A stretch of DNA of 21,900 nucleotides. It comes from Branchiostoma floridae (taxonomy: Eukaryota > Chordata > Leptocardii > Amphioxiformes > Branchiostomatidae). Numbering within the stretch: the stretch's first letter is position 1; each line of letters begins with the position of its first letter. The notes under the pieces are model-generated. The model was not told the DNA's origin, made no database searches, and saw nothing but the letters and a program-made list of their open reading frames with translations. Positions 9,458 through 18,593 of this stretch are shown in pieces. The stretch lies in contig NC_049995.1 of NCBI RefSeq assembly GCF_000003815.2, positions 14,909,596-14,931,495 of the forward strand, read 5' to 3'. Both the position numbers and the translations under genes were made by a program.

Positions 9458-9950
9458 AGTGTTGTCATTGTTGTTTTCCTCCCCACTGGTTCATATAAAT
9501 GCAATGGCGTCAATAGAAGAACTGTCTATCAAGATAAAAGAACCCCCGCGTGAAAAATAATGGGTTACCTGTTGAAAAAAGCACGTGATAGAAGTAGCCA
9601 CTGGCAAGACTTCAGTGGACCCTTTGTTTCTATAGTCTTTTTCCTCGCCACTGGAGTTTTAAAATGTTAGTAGAAGAGATCTTTATCCAGATAAGATGGA
9701 TGACATGCCGCAGGTTAACTCTTCATCGTCAAAACCTTTTAAAATGTCATTAGGACGACAGGACAGGGACACAAATTTTGCGACAGGCATGTCATGCACG
9801 TTCCTTGGACGATCTCTTTTCGAGATAAGAAAACGTTGCAAAGAAGCTATGCAGATTGGTGTAAGATTATCCAAGCCCCCATTCCGTATTGACTGTTCTA
9901 CTTGTGCTAGCTTGGCAATATGTGTGCGTTTATGTAAATGGCTTTTTACT
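9458..9950 (+). mobile_element. Interspersed element with (TTCC)n family tail, copy 2
   Basis: It matches copy 1 (2156-2590) from the region before ATGGCGTCAATA (9504) through GAAAACGTTGCA (about 9829-9840). It ends with a short remnant of the tail (CTTGTGCTAGCTTGGCAATA, 9901-9920). The small frame is kept as MASIEELSIKIKEPPRE. The TTCC tract itself is lost here. Confidence 0.65.
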
Positions 9951-9957
9951 GACCTTG

Positions 9958-10007
9958 TAAAGATCATTGAAGACTGGTAGCATAGATATGGTCTTCAATG
10001 ATCTTTA
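9958..10007. repeat. Perfect 17-bp hairpin
   Basis: TAAAGATCATTGAAGAC (9958-9974) and its exact reverse complement (9991-10007) are separated by 16 bases. The hairpin sits at the junction between two copies of the TTCC-tailed family. Confidence 0.85.
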
Positions 10008-11015
10008 AAATGTCAGTAGAGTGACAGGACAAGGATGGGGGGACACACATTTTTAGACAGTCATGTCATGGACGAATCTTGGATGATTGCTTTCCAGAGA
10101 CAAGAAAACGTTACACGGAAGCCTCATACGCCCTTTCCACTAGGACGGCGATCTCGCCGCGCTCTCTTTGCGATCTCAAATTTGATAGATCGCTAAACGA
10201 ATTGTATAGAAAAGAAACGAATCTTTTTACACTTTGTGCGTTTTGTCGTCTTCTCGGTCATACTTTTTCATTTTGTATGATATACCCAGTAAGAAAGCAA
10301 ATGTTAAACATATCATATTTAGGTCGCAGTGAAAGCGCAGCGCGATCGCCATCTGGTGAAATGAGGGCCTTACGGGTTAGAATATTCAGCCCCCCACATT
10401 TTGACTACTTTGGAGAAATGAGGAGCATGACAAGCTGAAGACTGTTACTAAATTAGGAAATGAACTGTGGAACAAATAGTTTTTCTTCTTCCGTTTGATA
10501 CCAGTACTACTTTCATTCATTCAATTCAATGTTAGTAATCATTTTTCGGAATCTTGATTTGGTATGATTTTGTAAGGGCTCGGAAATCAACAGCCAAGTT
10601 AACTGCAGAGTTCACCCCAAGGATGCATACACATCTAGATGATAAATAAGATAAACGTTGAATGTAGTTATACGAGAGAGTTAATACTTCCCTGCTTTTA
10701 AAGCAAGTAAACGCCACGGACAAATTCCTATTTCCAATGAGTTTACACAAATTGTGTGAAACATATCAGCTTTTTACATTTTTTACGATCGATAAAAAAG
10801 AATGAGATGTCTAATTCACCTAGTAGGTTATGGTTCTTGTGTTAACTTGACAATGCGGGCACGTTTCTGAAAACCTTGGTGTATCTGTATGTGCATCAAA
10901 GGTCTTCCTTCCTTCCTCCTTTCCTTCCTTTACTCTTTCCTACCTTCCTTCTTCCTCTTTTCCTCTCTTGCTTTTTATTCTTTCTTCCTTCCTTCCTTCC
11001 TTCCTTCCTTTCTTT
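9990..11015 (+). mobile_element. Interspersed element family, copy 3, interrupted, with TTCC tail
   Basis: The body fragment at about 10005-10128 (TTTAAAATGTCAGTAG to GAAGCCTCATAC) matches copies 1 and 2. The tail motif reappears at 10795-10900 (GAATGAGATGTCTAATTC to GTATGTGCATCAAAGG), followed by impure TTCC at 10903-11015. The MITE at 10130-10368 and unassigned sequence separate body and tail. Treating them as one insertion is inference. Confidence 0.5.
10130..10368. mobile_element. Diverged MITE
   Basis: GCCCTTTCCACTAGGACGGC at 10130 and CGCGATCGCCATCTGGTGAA at 10341 belong to inverted arms of about 45 bp ending GCCCT / AGGGC. The inner segment GTCGTCTTCTCGGTCATAC resembles TTGTCTTCTAAGTCATAC in the MITE at 8813-8996, so the two may be related. 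Confidence 0.6.
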
Positions 11016-11048
11016 CTTGATTGATTGGCGTCATTGAACGCCTTACCA

Positions 11049-11582
11049 AGACAGCAAACAAAGGCCGTACCTAGCTCCAGGCGTCACATGATGCATAATG
11101 ATACAAGATTTCAAGGCCTGGAGGAACGCTTCTTGCATAAGTTTCTTGCATACTTTAGCAAAAGTCTTACATAAGTGTCTTTGCCAACTTAAAACACATA
11201 CCTGAGTATTTCATATTTTTGAAGTTACTAAAGAGTCCTTATTTGTAACTCGTCTGCATTTGTCAGAGACTGTGCTCACCTGCCAAAAAGCCTTTCTGGG
11301 GACTGAATTGTTGTGTGTTTTTTAAGTCTAAAATTTTTCAAGTCTTTTCAGTGAGACCCGCTTTTTGGTTGGAGGAACCAAATCCTTTGCTTTAACATTC
11401 CTCTGTCTTGTCCTGATAAACTTTCTCTTTTATGGCGAGACGGCAGACAATGACTGCGGTTAGCTCCAGGCGTCAAGTGGTTTTTCTCAGGGTCCCTTAA
11501 TGACACATAATGACACATCTTTGGCCTGAAGAAAGGTCTTTTCATAATTGTCTTGACCTGCTTTAAAAGCGTCTTCTTGCCT
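11049..11582. repeat. Diverged direct repeat pair
   Basis: TAGCTCCAGGCGTCA occurs at about 11071 and 11460. In both places it is followed by CATAATGA, GGCCTG(G/A)AG and CTTGC/CTTTGCC motifs in the same order (11049-11200 and 11437-11582). It is an old duplication or two copies of one element, with no coding potential. Confidence 0.55.
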
Positions 11583-11599
11583 TTTAAAATATCTTAGGA

Positions 11600-12030
11600 A
11601 CACACACCAAAGTGCGAGAAGTTTCAATTTCACGGAATTGTAACTTTGGTTGGAATGATCGTCACTAGAAGTTCAGTAAAATTGACCAGAACAGGACACA
11701 GTTGAGCCACATGTTGCAGGCTGTTTTTGTCCAAATAATTAGGTTTACAGTTTTAAGGCACTATGTTTTTGTATGATTTACAAGCAAACTGAAGCTAAAA
11801 CGTGTTTAACCTCCTTGATAAATGCATATCATATCATATCTTCTTTGTGACTGAAGACAGTCTTCCAAAGATGATTATTTATATAGCAAGAAAGCACACC
11901 TAGAGGAATTATTGTCACAATGATTCATCCCACAAAAATATGTTTTACGGCTCTTGGTAGCAAATGTGCAGATATTGGCACCGTGGTGCACCGAATCCGC
12001 GTTTTATTTTGCCCACTTAAAACGGATTCA
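11600..12030. other. Noncoding, no feature recognised
   Basis: AT-rich sequence with only a short CATAT run at 11825-11840. Confidence 0.5.
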
Positions 12031-12340
12031 TCAGGGCAATGGCCGAGTGGGTGGAGTGTTCGCCTCACATATACATACTGCAGATTTGACTCAATAACGT
12101 TCGTATGTTACTAAGTTGATTTACTCTAAGAGTTGTATGTTGATTCAGGTTATTTCATTCTTATATTGTTTTGTTGTGTATCAATTATTAGATGTATCAT
12201 TTTGTTATGATTTCGGAATGGGGGCCTTTAAAAGGTGTCATTTTTTAACAAGAACACCTGTTCCGCCATACCATCCACTGTTTTGGACAATGTTGATAGA
12301 TAGGTAGATAAATACGAGAGCTCGATCCCCAGCCGAATCA
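12031..12340 (+). mobile_element. tRNA-promoter-like (SINE) element split by an insertion
   Basis: TGGCCGAGTGG at 12040-12050 fits the RNA polymerase III A box exactly. AGCTCGATCCC at 12319-12329, followed by CAGCC, resembles a B box. They are 268 bases apart instead of the usual 30-60. The sequence in between from 12112 to about 12165 recurs at 17612-17665, so an insertion seems to have split an older tRNA-derived element. It is not a functional tRNA. Confidence 0.5.
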
Positions 12341-12576
12341 TACCAAAGACTGTAAAATTTATTAAAATGCTTTCTCTGCTCAGTACTCAGCTTTTAGGAA
12401 ACAGTGTGGCTGTTGAACACACACCACTACCTGTGGACCACCCCCCTACTGTAGTGATTGCACAAACGGAGATGGGCACCGCATTTCAAAAATAAACTTC
12501 CTAAGCTACTCGTACTTTCTTTTACCTTTTACCTTTTAGATTATAAACTAGGTCTTCTCGAACTATCGTGTTCACA

Positions 12577-12652
12577 AAGAGAGAGAGAGAGAGTGAGAGA
12601 GAGAGAGAAAGAGAGATGGAGAGAGAGGGGGAGAGAGAGGGGGAGAGAGAAA
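12577..12652. repeat. (GA)n microsatellite
   Basis: Imperfect GA dinucleotide run with GGGAGAGAGA variants, about 175 bases upstream of the GFP TATA box. Confidence 0.9.
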
Positions 12653-12778
12653 AATATTACAGCAGGAACAAAAGAATTAACATATTCATCATCATTCTAC
12701 CAATTTGCTGACAGGCGGTTTCATAATGGTTGAGTCTATAGCTGGGAGGCACAGCTCGATACATCACTGCCAAACTGA

Positions 12779-12914
12779 CTCCTCCCCCAAGGAAACTCCT
12801 CCCACACGTTACACAAGAGAACGGCATAAAAAGGCTCTGCCGGGGACCGCACCGCACTTCCCGAACAAGCTGTCTTCCCGAGTTCATCCGAGACCAGCAA
12901 AGATCCGCGCAACC
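12779..12914 (+). promoter_or_regulatory. GFP core promoter and 5' UTR
   Basis: A TATA-like box CATAAAAAGG lies at 12825-12834. About 29 bases downstream, at 12856, the context CGCACTTCC gives a plausible start of transcription, so the 5' UTR would be about 59 bases and unspliced before the ATG. Two CTCCTCCC boxes at 12779-12786 and 12796-12803 resemble binding sites for Sp/KLF-type factors. The start codon context AACCATG has A at -3, favourable for initiation. The TATA and spacing are seen directly; the transcription start and factor assignments are inferred. Confidence 0.65.
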
Positions 12915-15642
12915 ATGGTAAGAACTTTTCTTCAGATTTGCTCTCATTTTTGCCATTCAAATCTTGTGAAATACTCCTGGTGCCGATGTATAGCTGTGTG
13001 CTCTTTCAGCGTCAAAGTTTCTGGCCTTTTTTTCGGTATCATTGTCGATATTTTCAGCTCGTTTGTAAAGTGGCGCACAAAAATGTGGCAGAAAAGTTTC
13101 TGTGTGCAATTCGTCGGCATTTTCAAGCCACTCCTCTCATCCTTCAATTGCCTTGCTTTGTTTGTCATCTTCTTTTTTTTAACATTTTTTAAATTTATCA
13201 TCATTTTAGCCTCTGCCCGCAACCCACGACATCCACCTTCACGGCTCCATCAACGGCCACGAGTTCGACATGGTGGGGGGAGGAAAAGGCGACCCGAACG
13301 CCGTAAGTTTGTCGTTTCTGCTTTTTCTTTGACATAGACTTTCTTATATGCTGCTATTAATAAGCGGTTATTGTGTATTTATGTTTAAGATACCGGTTAC
13401 TTCTTTCTAAGGGTGAAAGTTCGGTAGTTGTCGGGAGCAAAGTCGCGAGGAGGTCCTCAGCGCGTCGGACATTTCGGCACCTGGCAGTTCGGGCCCTAGC
13501 CGAGCAGAACGATTCGGCTCCATGTCTTGGACTGAGGAAAGGGCGCATAGCTCTTACCCTAATCTGAATCTTTACTCAACTCTTGTCCTTACTCTAACCT
13601 AACCCTAACTCTAAAACTATCCCTAACCCTAACCCTACCCCTTACTGTAGCCATAAACATATCGCATAACCATTAGCTATACCCCGAGCAGTCCTGGACC
13701 TGGGGCCGAATCGTCCTGATCGGCGAGAGGCCGAAATGTCCTGATACCGGTGCTAAATGTCAAGCCTCGGCTTCGGCCTTAAAAAGTTCTAAGGAAGTCT
13801 TGTAACCCTCTTTACAGGGCTCGCTGGTGACCACAGCGAAATCCACCAAGGGTGCCCTGAAGTTCTCTCCCTACTTGATGATCCCCCACCTCGGGTACGG
13901 GTACTACCAGTACCTCCCCTACCCGGACGGACCCTCGCCTTTCCAGACCTCCATGTTGGAAGGATCGGGGTAAGTTTTTCTTTGTGGTCTTCTTTCTGTC
14001 TTTTTTTCATGATAGTTGAATTCGATTTTGAATTTGTTTTTGCATCGTACTTATCAGAAAAGTTCTATCATGGGCTCCCTAGCGGCTTAATAGATTACTG
14101 CAGCGTGAATTTATCTGGTTTATAATTTTTCTTTAATTTTCAGGTATGCAGTCTACCGCGTGTTCGACTTTGAAGACGGAGGCAAGCTGACTACCGAGTT
14201 TAAGTACTCCTACGAGGGTTCCCATATCAAGGCCGACATGAAGGTAAGTTTTGCTGAAACTTTCTCAGACTCTAAATTTTGAAGAAAAAAAAGTAAATTG
14301 TTTTAGACACTAAGAATTTTAGGCAGGGGTACTAGTATTTGAGCATGTTGTGAGGGATTGCATTGTTTGTAGCGACCTCGAGTAAGACCACAATGACTCC
14401 ATTCATTTTACGCGAGCCTGTCCAACATCCCGGTCAACTCGGCCCAACACCTTGGTAATCTCGGCCAAGGATAGTGTTAGGGTAAGACTAGGGATAGGGT
14501 GTTGGACTGAAATCTCAGACTCTATACATTTGGAAAATAGTAAAATGTTTTCAACACTCCAATAGGAAACTTCTGTACGGAGATGGAAACCCAGTGCTGG
14601 ACTTCACTTGAACATGTTGTGTGTGAGGGATTGCATTGTTTGTAGCGACCTCATGTAAAACCACAATGACTCCATTAATTTTACGCCCAGCACAAATTGC
14701 TTCCGTTGGTCCGGTCCAACATTCAGGTCAGCTCGGCCCAACTCCTTGGTAAACTCGGCCAAGGATAGCGTTAGGATTAGACCTGGGCTAGGGAGTTGGG
14801 CCGGGTTGGTAAGAGCCGAAGAGTTCGACATCCAACAAAAATCTTCATGTTTTCCTGCCTCAGCTGATGGGAAGCGGTTTCCCTGACGACGGCCCAGTCA
14901 TGACCAGCCAGATTGTCGACCAGGACGGCTGCGTGTCCAAGAAGACGTATCTTAACAACAACACCATCGTGGACAGCTTCGACTGGAGTTACAAGTAAGT
15001 CTTTACCACCTTCGCCAGGGTATGTTTTTGTAGTGATTGTTTGTATGTTTCTAGATGAACGACAGAACTCGAGATGGCTTAGATGAACAGTGCTAGTCTT
15101 GATATTTGGAATGTAGGTAGTTATTTGATGGGACCGCGAAAGGTTTAGATTTTGGGTCACTATCAGCTCGTTTTGAACTGCAGCAGACTGTCTGATTTTA
15201 AGTTCTGGATATGTTCGTTTTTTTTCGCTAAAACTTCGCTGATTCATGCATTGTATTGCTGTTTCCGAGGTATCGAGTGTACATTTTAAAGCAAAGGTAC
15301 AATGTACATTGGTTTGCGTTCATTGTTTAAATGTTTGCGTTAAATGTTTCCATTTTATGACTTATGATACGTGAACTGTTATGGATGTTTCCAAAGAACG
15401 GAGATTAACACAGCTCATTGCACATGAAGAGTTCTAACTTTTTGTTCCTACCTCCTTCCAGCCTGCAGAATGGGAAGCGCTACAGGGCCCGAGTGTCGAG
15501 CCACTACATCTTCGACAAGCCCTTTTCAGCCGATCTCATGAAGAAGCAGCCGGTCTTCGTGTACCGCAAGTGCCACGTGAAGGCTTCCAAGACCGAAGTC
15601 ACCCTGGACGAGAGGGAGAAGGCGTTCTACGAGCTGGCTTAG
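12915..15642 (+). CDS. GFP: Amphioxus green fluorescent protein (GFPa-like), 6 coding exons
   Basis: Six exons join to a 219-residue GFP-family beta-barrel: 12915-12917, 13210-13302, 13818-13969, 14144-14243, 14864-14994 and 15462-15642. Each intron starts GT and ends AG; intron phases are 0, 0, 2, 0, 2. Exon 1 contributes only the initiator Met. The chromophore triad is Gly58-Tyr59-Gly60 in exon 3, in the context PHLGYGYYQYLP. Arg88 (YRVFDFEDGG) and Glu210 (LDEREKAF) occupy the places of the conserved maturation residues known in avGFP as Arg96 and Glu222. The protein starts MPLPATHDIHLHG and ends FYELA. There is no signal peptide or membrane segment, so a soluble cytosolic protein is expected. 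In this family folding and oxygen suffice for chromophore formation; the organismal role is unsettled. The sequence agrees with what I remember of lancelet GFPa proteins; the exact paralogue is uncertain. No frameshift or premature stop is present, so the gene looks functional. Codons are GC-rich relative to the AT-rich flanks. Confidence 0.97.
13455..13765. mobile_element. Foldback element with telomere-like core in GFP intron 2
   Basis: Inverted segments GGACATTTCGG (13467-13477) and CCGAAATGTCC (13731-13741), plus ACGATTCGGC (13509-13518) and GCCGAATCGT (13705-13714), show that the two sides of this intron are diverged inverted repeats. Between them 13593-13641 is a run of CCCTAA-type units. 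The element fills most of the 515-base intron. The arms are seen directly; classing it as a MITE is inference. Confidence 0.6.
13593..13641. repeat. Interstitial telomere-like (CCCTAA) repeats
   Basis: About six imperfect CCCTAA/CTAACC units, including CCCTAACCCTAACCCTACCC at 13621-13640. This is the unit of animal telomeres, but here it lies inside an intron between inverted arms, so it is not a chromosome end. Confidence 0.75.
14258..14803. repeat. Diverged tandem duplication filling GFP intron 4
   Basis: The segment from about 14258 to 14505 recurs at about 14509 to 14803. Shared landmarks include CAGACTCTA (14266, 14516), GCATTGTTTGTAGCGACCTC (14360, 14633) and CTCGGCCAAGGATAG (14460, 14754); their offsets of 250, 273 and 294 show indels between the copies. 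Each copy ends in a small foldback: CCAACACC to GGTGTTGG in the first, CGGCCCAACTCC to GGAGTTGGGCCG in the second. Both contain TTAGGG-like words, recalling the intron 2 element. Exons are not included in the duplication. Confidence 0.75.
14995..15461 (+). other. GFP intron 5, no recognisable feature
   Basis: This 467-base intron starts GTAAGT and ends in the pyrimidine-rich acceptor CCTCCTTCCAG. It has no internal repeat or coding similarity that I can see. Confidence 0.6.
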
Positions 15643-16465
15643 ACAACAAATCAGGTCATTCTCCAAGCAGATGTTGGGCAGAAAATCGTCCAGAAGGTTG
15701 ACAGTTCCCCGTTAGTACCCATGCTTGGTTGGTACATAACAGTATCATTGTCATTGTCATGATGATTGTTATCATATACCAACCATGTATGGGTGTCGGG
15801 GGTAGGCACTGACAGAAAAGCTTTCTTTTCTCAACATCTGCTTGGAAAGATTCCTGTGTGGTCGTCTTAGATCGGCTTGAAACAGACTGCGGCAAATTCC
15901 TCCATGGCAGGCTTTTTGATTGGGCTTTTTCAACAAAAACGTACGACTTCAGACTATTTGAAACCAGGTACAGTCAGTAAAGACACACGATCAGAAACAA
16001 CACATGATATTCTGAAAAAGCCCAGACTAGAAATCCTTCTATGGCGGCTACTGCAACAATAGTGTTGTCATTACTTCTTATCAGTAGGTGTTTTTCTTTT
16101 TTCATAAGTGGGCACGGCAGACTTAAAATCTCGTATTGTTACTCATAATGTCTTTAAATGCTTTGGGGAGTTTTTTCCTTATAGGAAATCTTGAAACATT
16201 AAATACATACATTGTATGGCAGTATCACCAATCCAATTTGGATCGATCAAAACTTGAATAAAAACTTAACCAATACCGTAGCAGTTACTTGCATTGTCAG
16301 CTTGATATAACGTTAGCAATGGTAACAAAACAAGTATGCATTTACTCGTCTTTATTTTGTTGAAGAAGAGCAATGTATTGTCCTTATAGAGCAACTTGAA
16401 ACGTTTTCTTATGTGGGATCTTTGGGTTCTTTGGTTTAAAATAAAGGTTTTGGGCTACTATATGA
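15643..16465 (+). promoter_or_regulatory. GFP 3' UTR with two candidate poly(A) signals
   Basis: Downstream of the GFP stop codon there is no further coding sequence. AATAAA occurs at 16257-16262 and again at 16440-16445. The second is followed by a GT-rich stretch (GAATGTGTCCTGTTC at about 16463), which fits a cleavage-stimulation site. Use of the distal signal gives a UTR of about 0.8 kb that includes the foldback at 15662-15846. Which signal is used cannot be decided from sequence alone. Confidence 0.5.
15660..15848. mobile_element. Foldback (MITE-like) hairpin in the GFP 3' UTR
   Basis: The outer arms TCCAAGCAGATGTTG (15662-15676) and its exact reverse complement (15832-15846) enclose a second pair of 18-base arms, 15717-15734 and 15777-15794, which match at 16 of 18 positions. 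The centre around 15751-15770 is itself partly palindromic (CATTGTCATGATGAT). The whole 185-base segment can fold into one long imperfect hairpin. It begins about 20 bases after the GFP stop codon, so it would be transcribed in the mRNA. It is probably a non-autonomous DNA transposon remnant; no clear target duplication was found. Confidence 0.7.
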
Positions 16466-16518
16466 ATGTGTCCTGTTCTATCTTGTACACGGCATAGTAC
16501 AAGGTAAGGTATATACTA

Positions 16519-16522
<4 letters not shown>

Positions 16523-16587
<65 letters not shown>

Positions 16588-16706
16588 GGAGAGAAACGGA
16601 CAGAGAAAGATAGAGAGACAGACATAAAGAGAGAGAGAGAGACAGTCAGAGAAAGAGAGACAAAGAGAGAGAGACAGACAGACAGTCAGAGAAAGAGACA
16701 GACAGA

Positions 16707-16744
<38 letters not shown>

Positions 16745-16800
16745 CAGACATACAGAGAGAGAAAGAGAGACAAAGAAAGAGAGACAGAGAAAGAGAGAGA
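16523..16800. repeat. (AT)n then (GA)n compound microsatellite
   Basis: A pure AT run at 16523-16549 is followed by about 250 bases of GA-rich repeat with GACA and AAAG interruptions. It lies just downstream of the GFP distal poly(A) signal. Confidence 0.92.
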
Positions 16801-16936
16801 TGTGCGTGAAAACGTGTCACAATGGGGGTTTACTAAAAGATCAACTTGCTGCAACGATGAATGAGCAAAGATGCATGAAATATACATATCTTCGCAGAGA
16901 GTATTGGATCATTTGGATGGCGAATCATCTCCCCTT

Positions 16937-17088
16937 GCAGCTAATCTCCAAGCAGATCCTACGGTGCCATAAGATAGTATCAAAGCTGGCCAAGGAGCGT
17001 AGCCGGCCAAGGGAGTCAAACGGGCACCTACGGGAAGTTTGATACTATACATTACGCACCGTGGATCTGGTTCGAGATTACTTGCAGC
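16937..17088. mobile_element. Compact foldback element, about 150 bp
   Basis: The left side (16937-16985, with TAATCTCC, CAGATCC, ACGGTGC and TAGTATCAAA) is repeated in inverted order on the right (17037-17088, with TTTGATACTA, GCACCGT, GGATCTG and GAGATTA). Inner blocks around 16986-17014 (GCTGGCCAAG ... CCGGCCAAG) are also partly palindromic. It is nearly one continuous hairpin, probably a MITE. Confidence 0.65.
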
Positions 17089-17330
17089 AACGTAAAGATT
17101 GTCTGCACGGCAGGGCTGGTCTCCATGGCTACCGTATCCATGACTACCGTCATTTACGCCCCTCAGGGCTACAACTGACAGCCGTTATTGATGCAGTACA
17201 TATCATTTGTCCTCATCAAGAGTCCGAAAACATTTTAACCATAACCTACCAAGTTTCAGTAAGTACATTTCTACTGAAAGCCCGTCACCATCATGCAAAA
17301 GATTGTAACGTTAGATTCATTAAAGCTATA

Positions 17331-17603
17331 GCACAACCCGCCGTACGTCCAAATACGTGCTGTCTACGTGCCAAAACGCGGGCAATCTTTTGGTATCCGT
17401 AAGTGGTAAGTGCCGCCTACGTACCAACTCGTAGGGAATCCGACGAATTTTGGAGCACGCAGACAGGCCGCAAACTTTACCAGCAGGCAAAACTTCGTAC
17501 GTGCCAGTACGGACGACGCGCCTGCCCTGTACAGCCTTAACGTTTTCAGAAATGGCCTCCAAAAAAAAACCTTCGGACAAATTGCACGTACGGTGGGTTG
17601 TGC
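17331..17603. mobile_element. Foldback element, 18-bp arms
   Basis: GCACAACCCGCCGTACGT at 17331-17348 is matched in reverse complement at 17586-17603 with one mismatch. The interior holds further CGTACG-containing segments. No coding capacity was seen. The boundaries may extend slightly outward, and no target duplication is evident. Confidence 0.6.
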
Positions 17604-17611
17604 CCTTAGCT

Positions 17612-17665
17612 TAAGTTGATTTACGCTAAGAGTTATATGCTTATTTACGTCATTCCTTTCTTATA
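17612..17665 (+). repeat. Second copy of the segment inserted at 12112
   Basis: AAGTTGATTTACGCTAAGAG here matches AAGTTGATTTACTCTAAGAG at 12113, and similarity continues to TTCTTATA. It begins nine bases after the foldback element at 17331-17603. Confidence 0.55.
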
Positions 17666-17689
17666 CTTTATCAATGTCAAATGGTGACT

Positions 17690-18055
17690 CAGACGTCAAT
17701 ATGGCTATACAGAACTGCCCCCTAGCGAACTTCCACAGAACAGCAACTAAAACACCATTGACAGTATTGCAACCTTCAAGTCATAAACGTACAGCAGATA
17801 TAAAGCTTTAATATCATTTCTGATATGGAATCTACAATAGAAAACTGATATTTTTTCAAGAATTGAAACAAAAGTATTTACAAGCAGTAGACAAAAGTAG
17901 AATGTGATGTTCTAAACATCAAAAACACTCAAACTATTAGACATTTCAAAAGAAAATCTGCATGTATATCTGTAATAAACATATAGTCTGAAGTTTGGTT
18001 TATAAGGATACATTTCCGATACATTGAGATAACTGTGTGTCACAACATGTTGTAA
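17690..18055. other. Noncoding, no feature recognised
   Basis: AT-rich sequence upstream of the LINE fragment, without repeats that I can match elsewhere in the window. Confidence 0.5.
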
Positions 18056-18470
18056 GTGTGCTACTTTATCCTTCTATGCTGCTCATTAATTATACAACAC
18101 TTGATTGATTTCCATATTTACCACTTCCATGGTAAATGCTCGGCAGAACTTCACTCATTTGTGCCTCCAATACGAACTTTCTCTGCGAGAACCAGTTTTG
18201 CCACTTCCACGGAAGCAAAGCATCCTTTTTTCTCCACAATTCTACTAACAGGAGGAAGTCCCACGCTGAGAGCTTTTTTTCCTAGAACAACATCGCTATG
18301 GAATAAGCTTCCACAGACTTGCTTCCCCATGGGGTACAATCTGAAACTGTTTAAGTCAAGCTAAGGGTTAACAGACATCTCTCTTCACAATACAGTATTG
18401 TAACCCAAAATGGTTGAGTCGCTCCATGAGCCTTGTTTTGCCGTGAACCTTAAGTAAATTTAAAAAATTG
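18056..18470 (+). pseudogene. 3' end of a non-LTR retrotransposon reverse transcriptase (degenerate)
   Basis: The frame ending at 18364 contains HFHGKCSAEL, then VPPIRTFSART, then FFPRTTSLWNKLPQTCF and YNLKLFK. The pattern FFPRT-x3-WN-x-LP followed by LKxFK is the characteristic C-terminus of CR1/jockey-like LINE reverse transcriptases. After the in-frame stop a one-base shift continues as RVNRHLS, the expected family ending, so there is a frameshift near 18360. The first residues before about 18115 are not convincingly part of the family. It is 5'-truncated and inactive. Confidence 0.7.
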
Positions 18471-18593
18471 ATTGAAATCATGTTACATTTGGTTCTTTTC
18501 AACTAAGCACAATGCAAAATACTTTTGATTATTTGTATTTCATTCATCATTAGGTCACCCTCAAAAAGAATGTTGGTGCCACTGCCTCTGTAT

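Noticed and set aside
9696-10438. Two plus-strand frames of 94 and 119 codons
   Set aside because: Both lie in interspersed repeats and a MITE; the frames are broken in the sister copy at 2430-2590.
12040-12329. Functional tRNA gene
   Set aside because: A and B boxes are 268 bases apart and no acceptor stem or anticodon arm forms.
12705-13337. 210-codon plus-strand frame over the GFP promoter and intron 1
   Set aside because: It overlaps the promoter, 5' UTR, intron 1 and exon 2 in the wrong frame; the spliced GFP model explains the region.
13593-13641. A true telomere or chromosome end
   Set aside because: Few degenerate units, within an intron and flanked by inverted arms.
14777-15247. 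156-codon minus-strand frame
   Set aside because: Antisense shadow of GFP exon 5 and its introns, with no family resemblance.
15418-15642. A separate 74-codon gene starting at 15418
   Set aside because: The first 14 codons are intron; the real content is GFP exon 6 from 15462.
16516-16887. 123-codon Ser/Leu-rich minus-strand frame
   Set aside because: Translation of the GA/AT microsatellite only.
17061-17619. Frames of 113, 84 and 69 codons
   Set aside because: They fall in or across foldback elements and match no known protein pattern.
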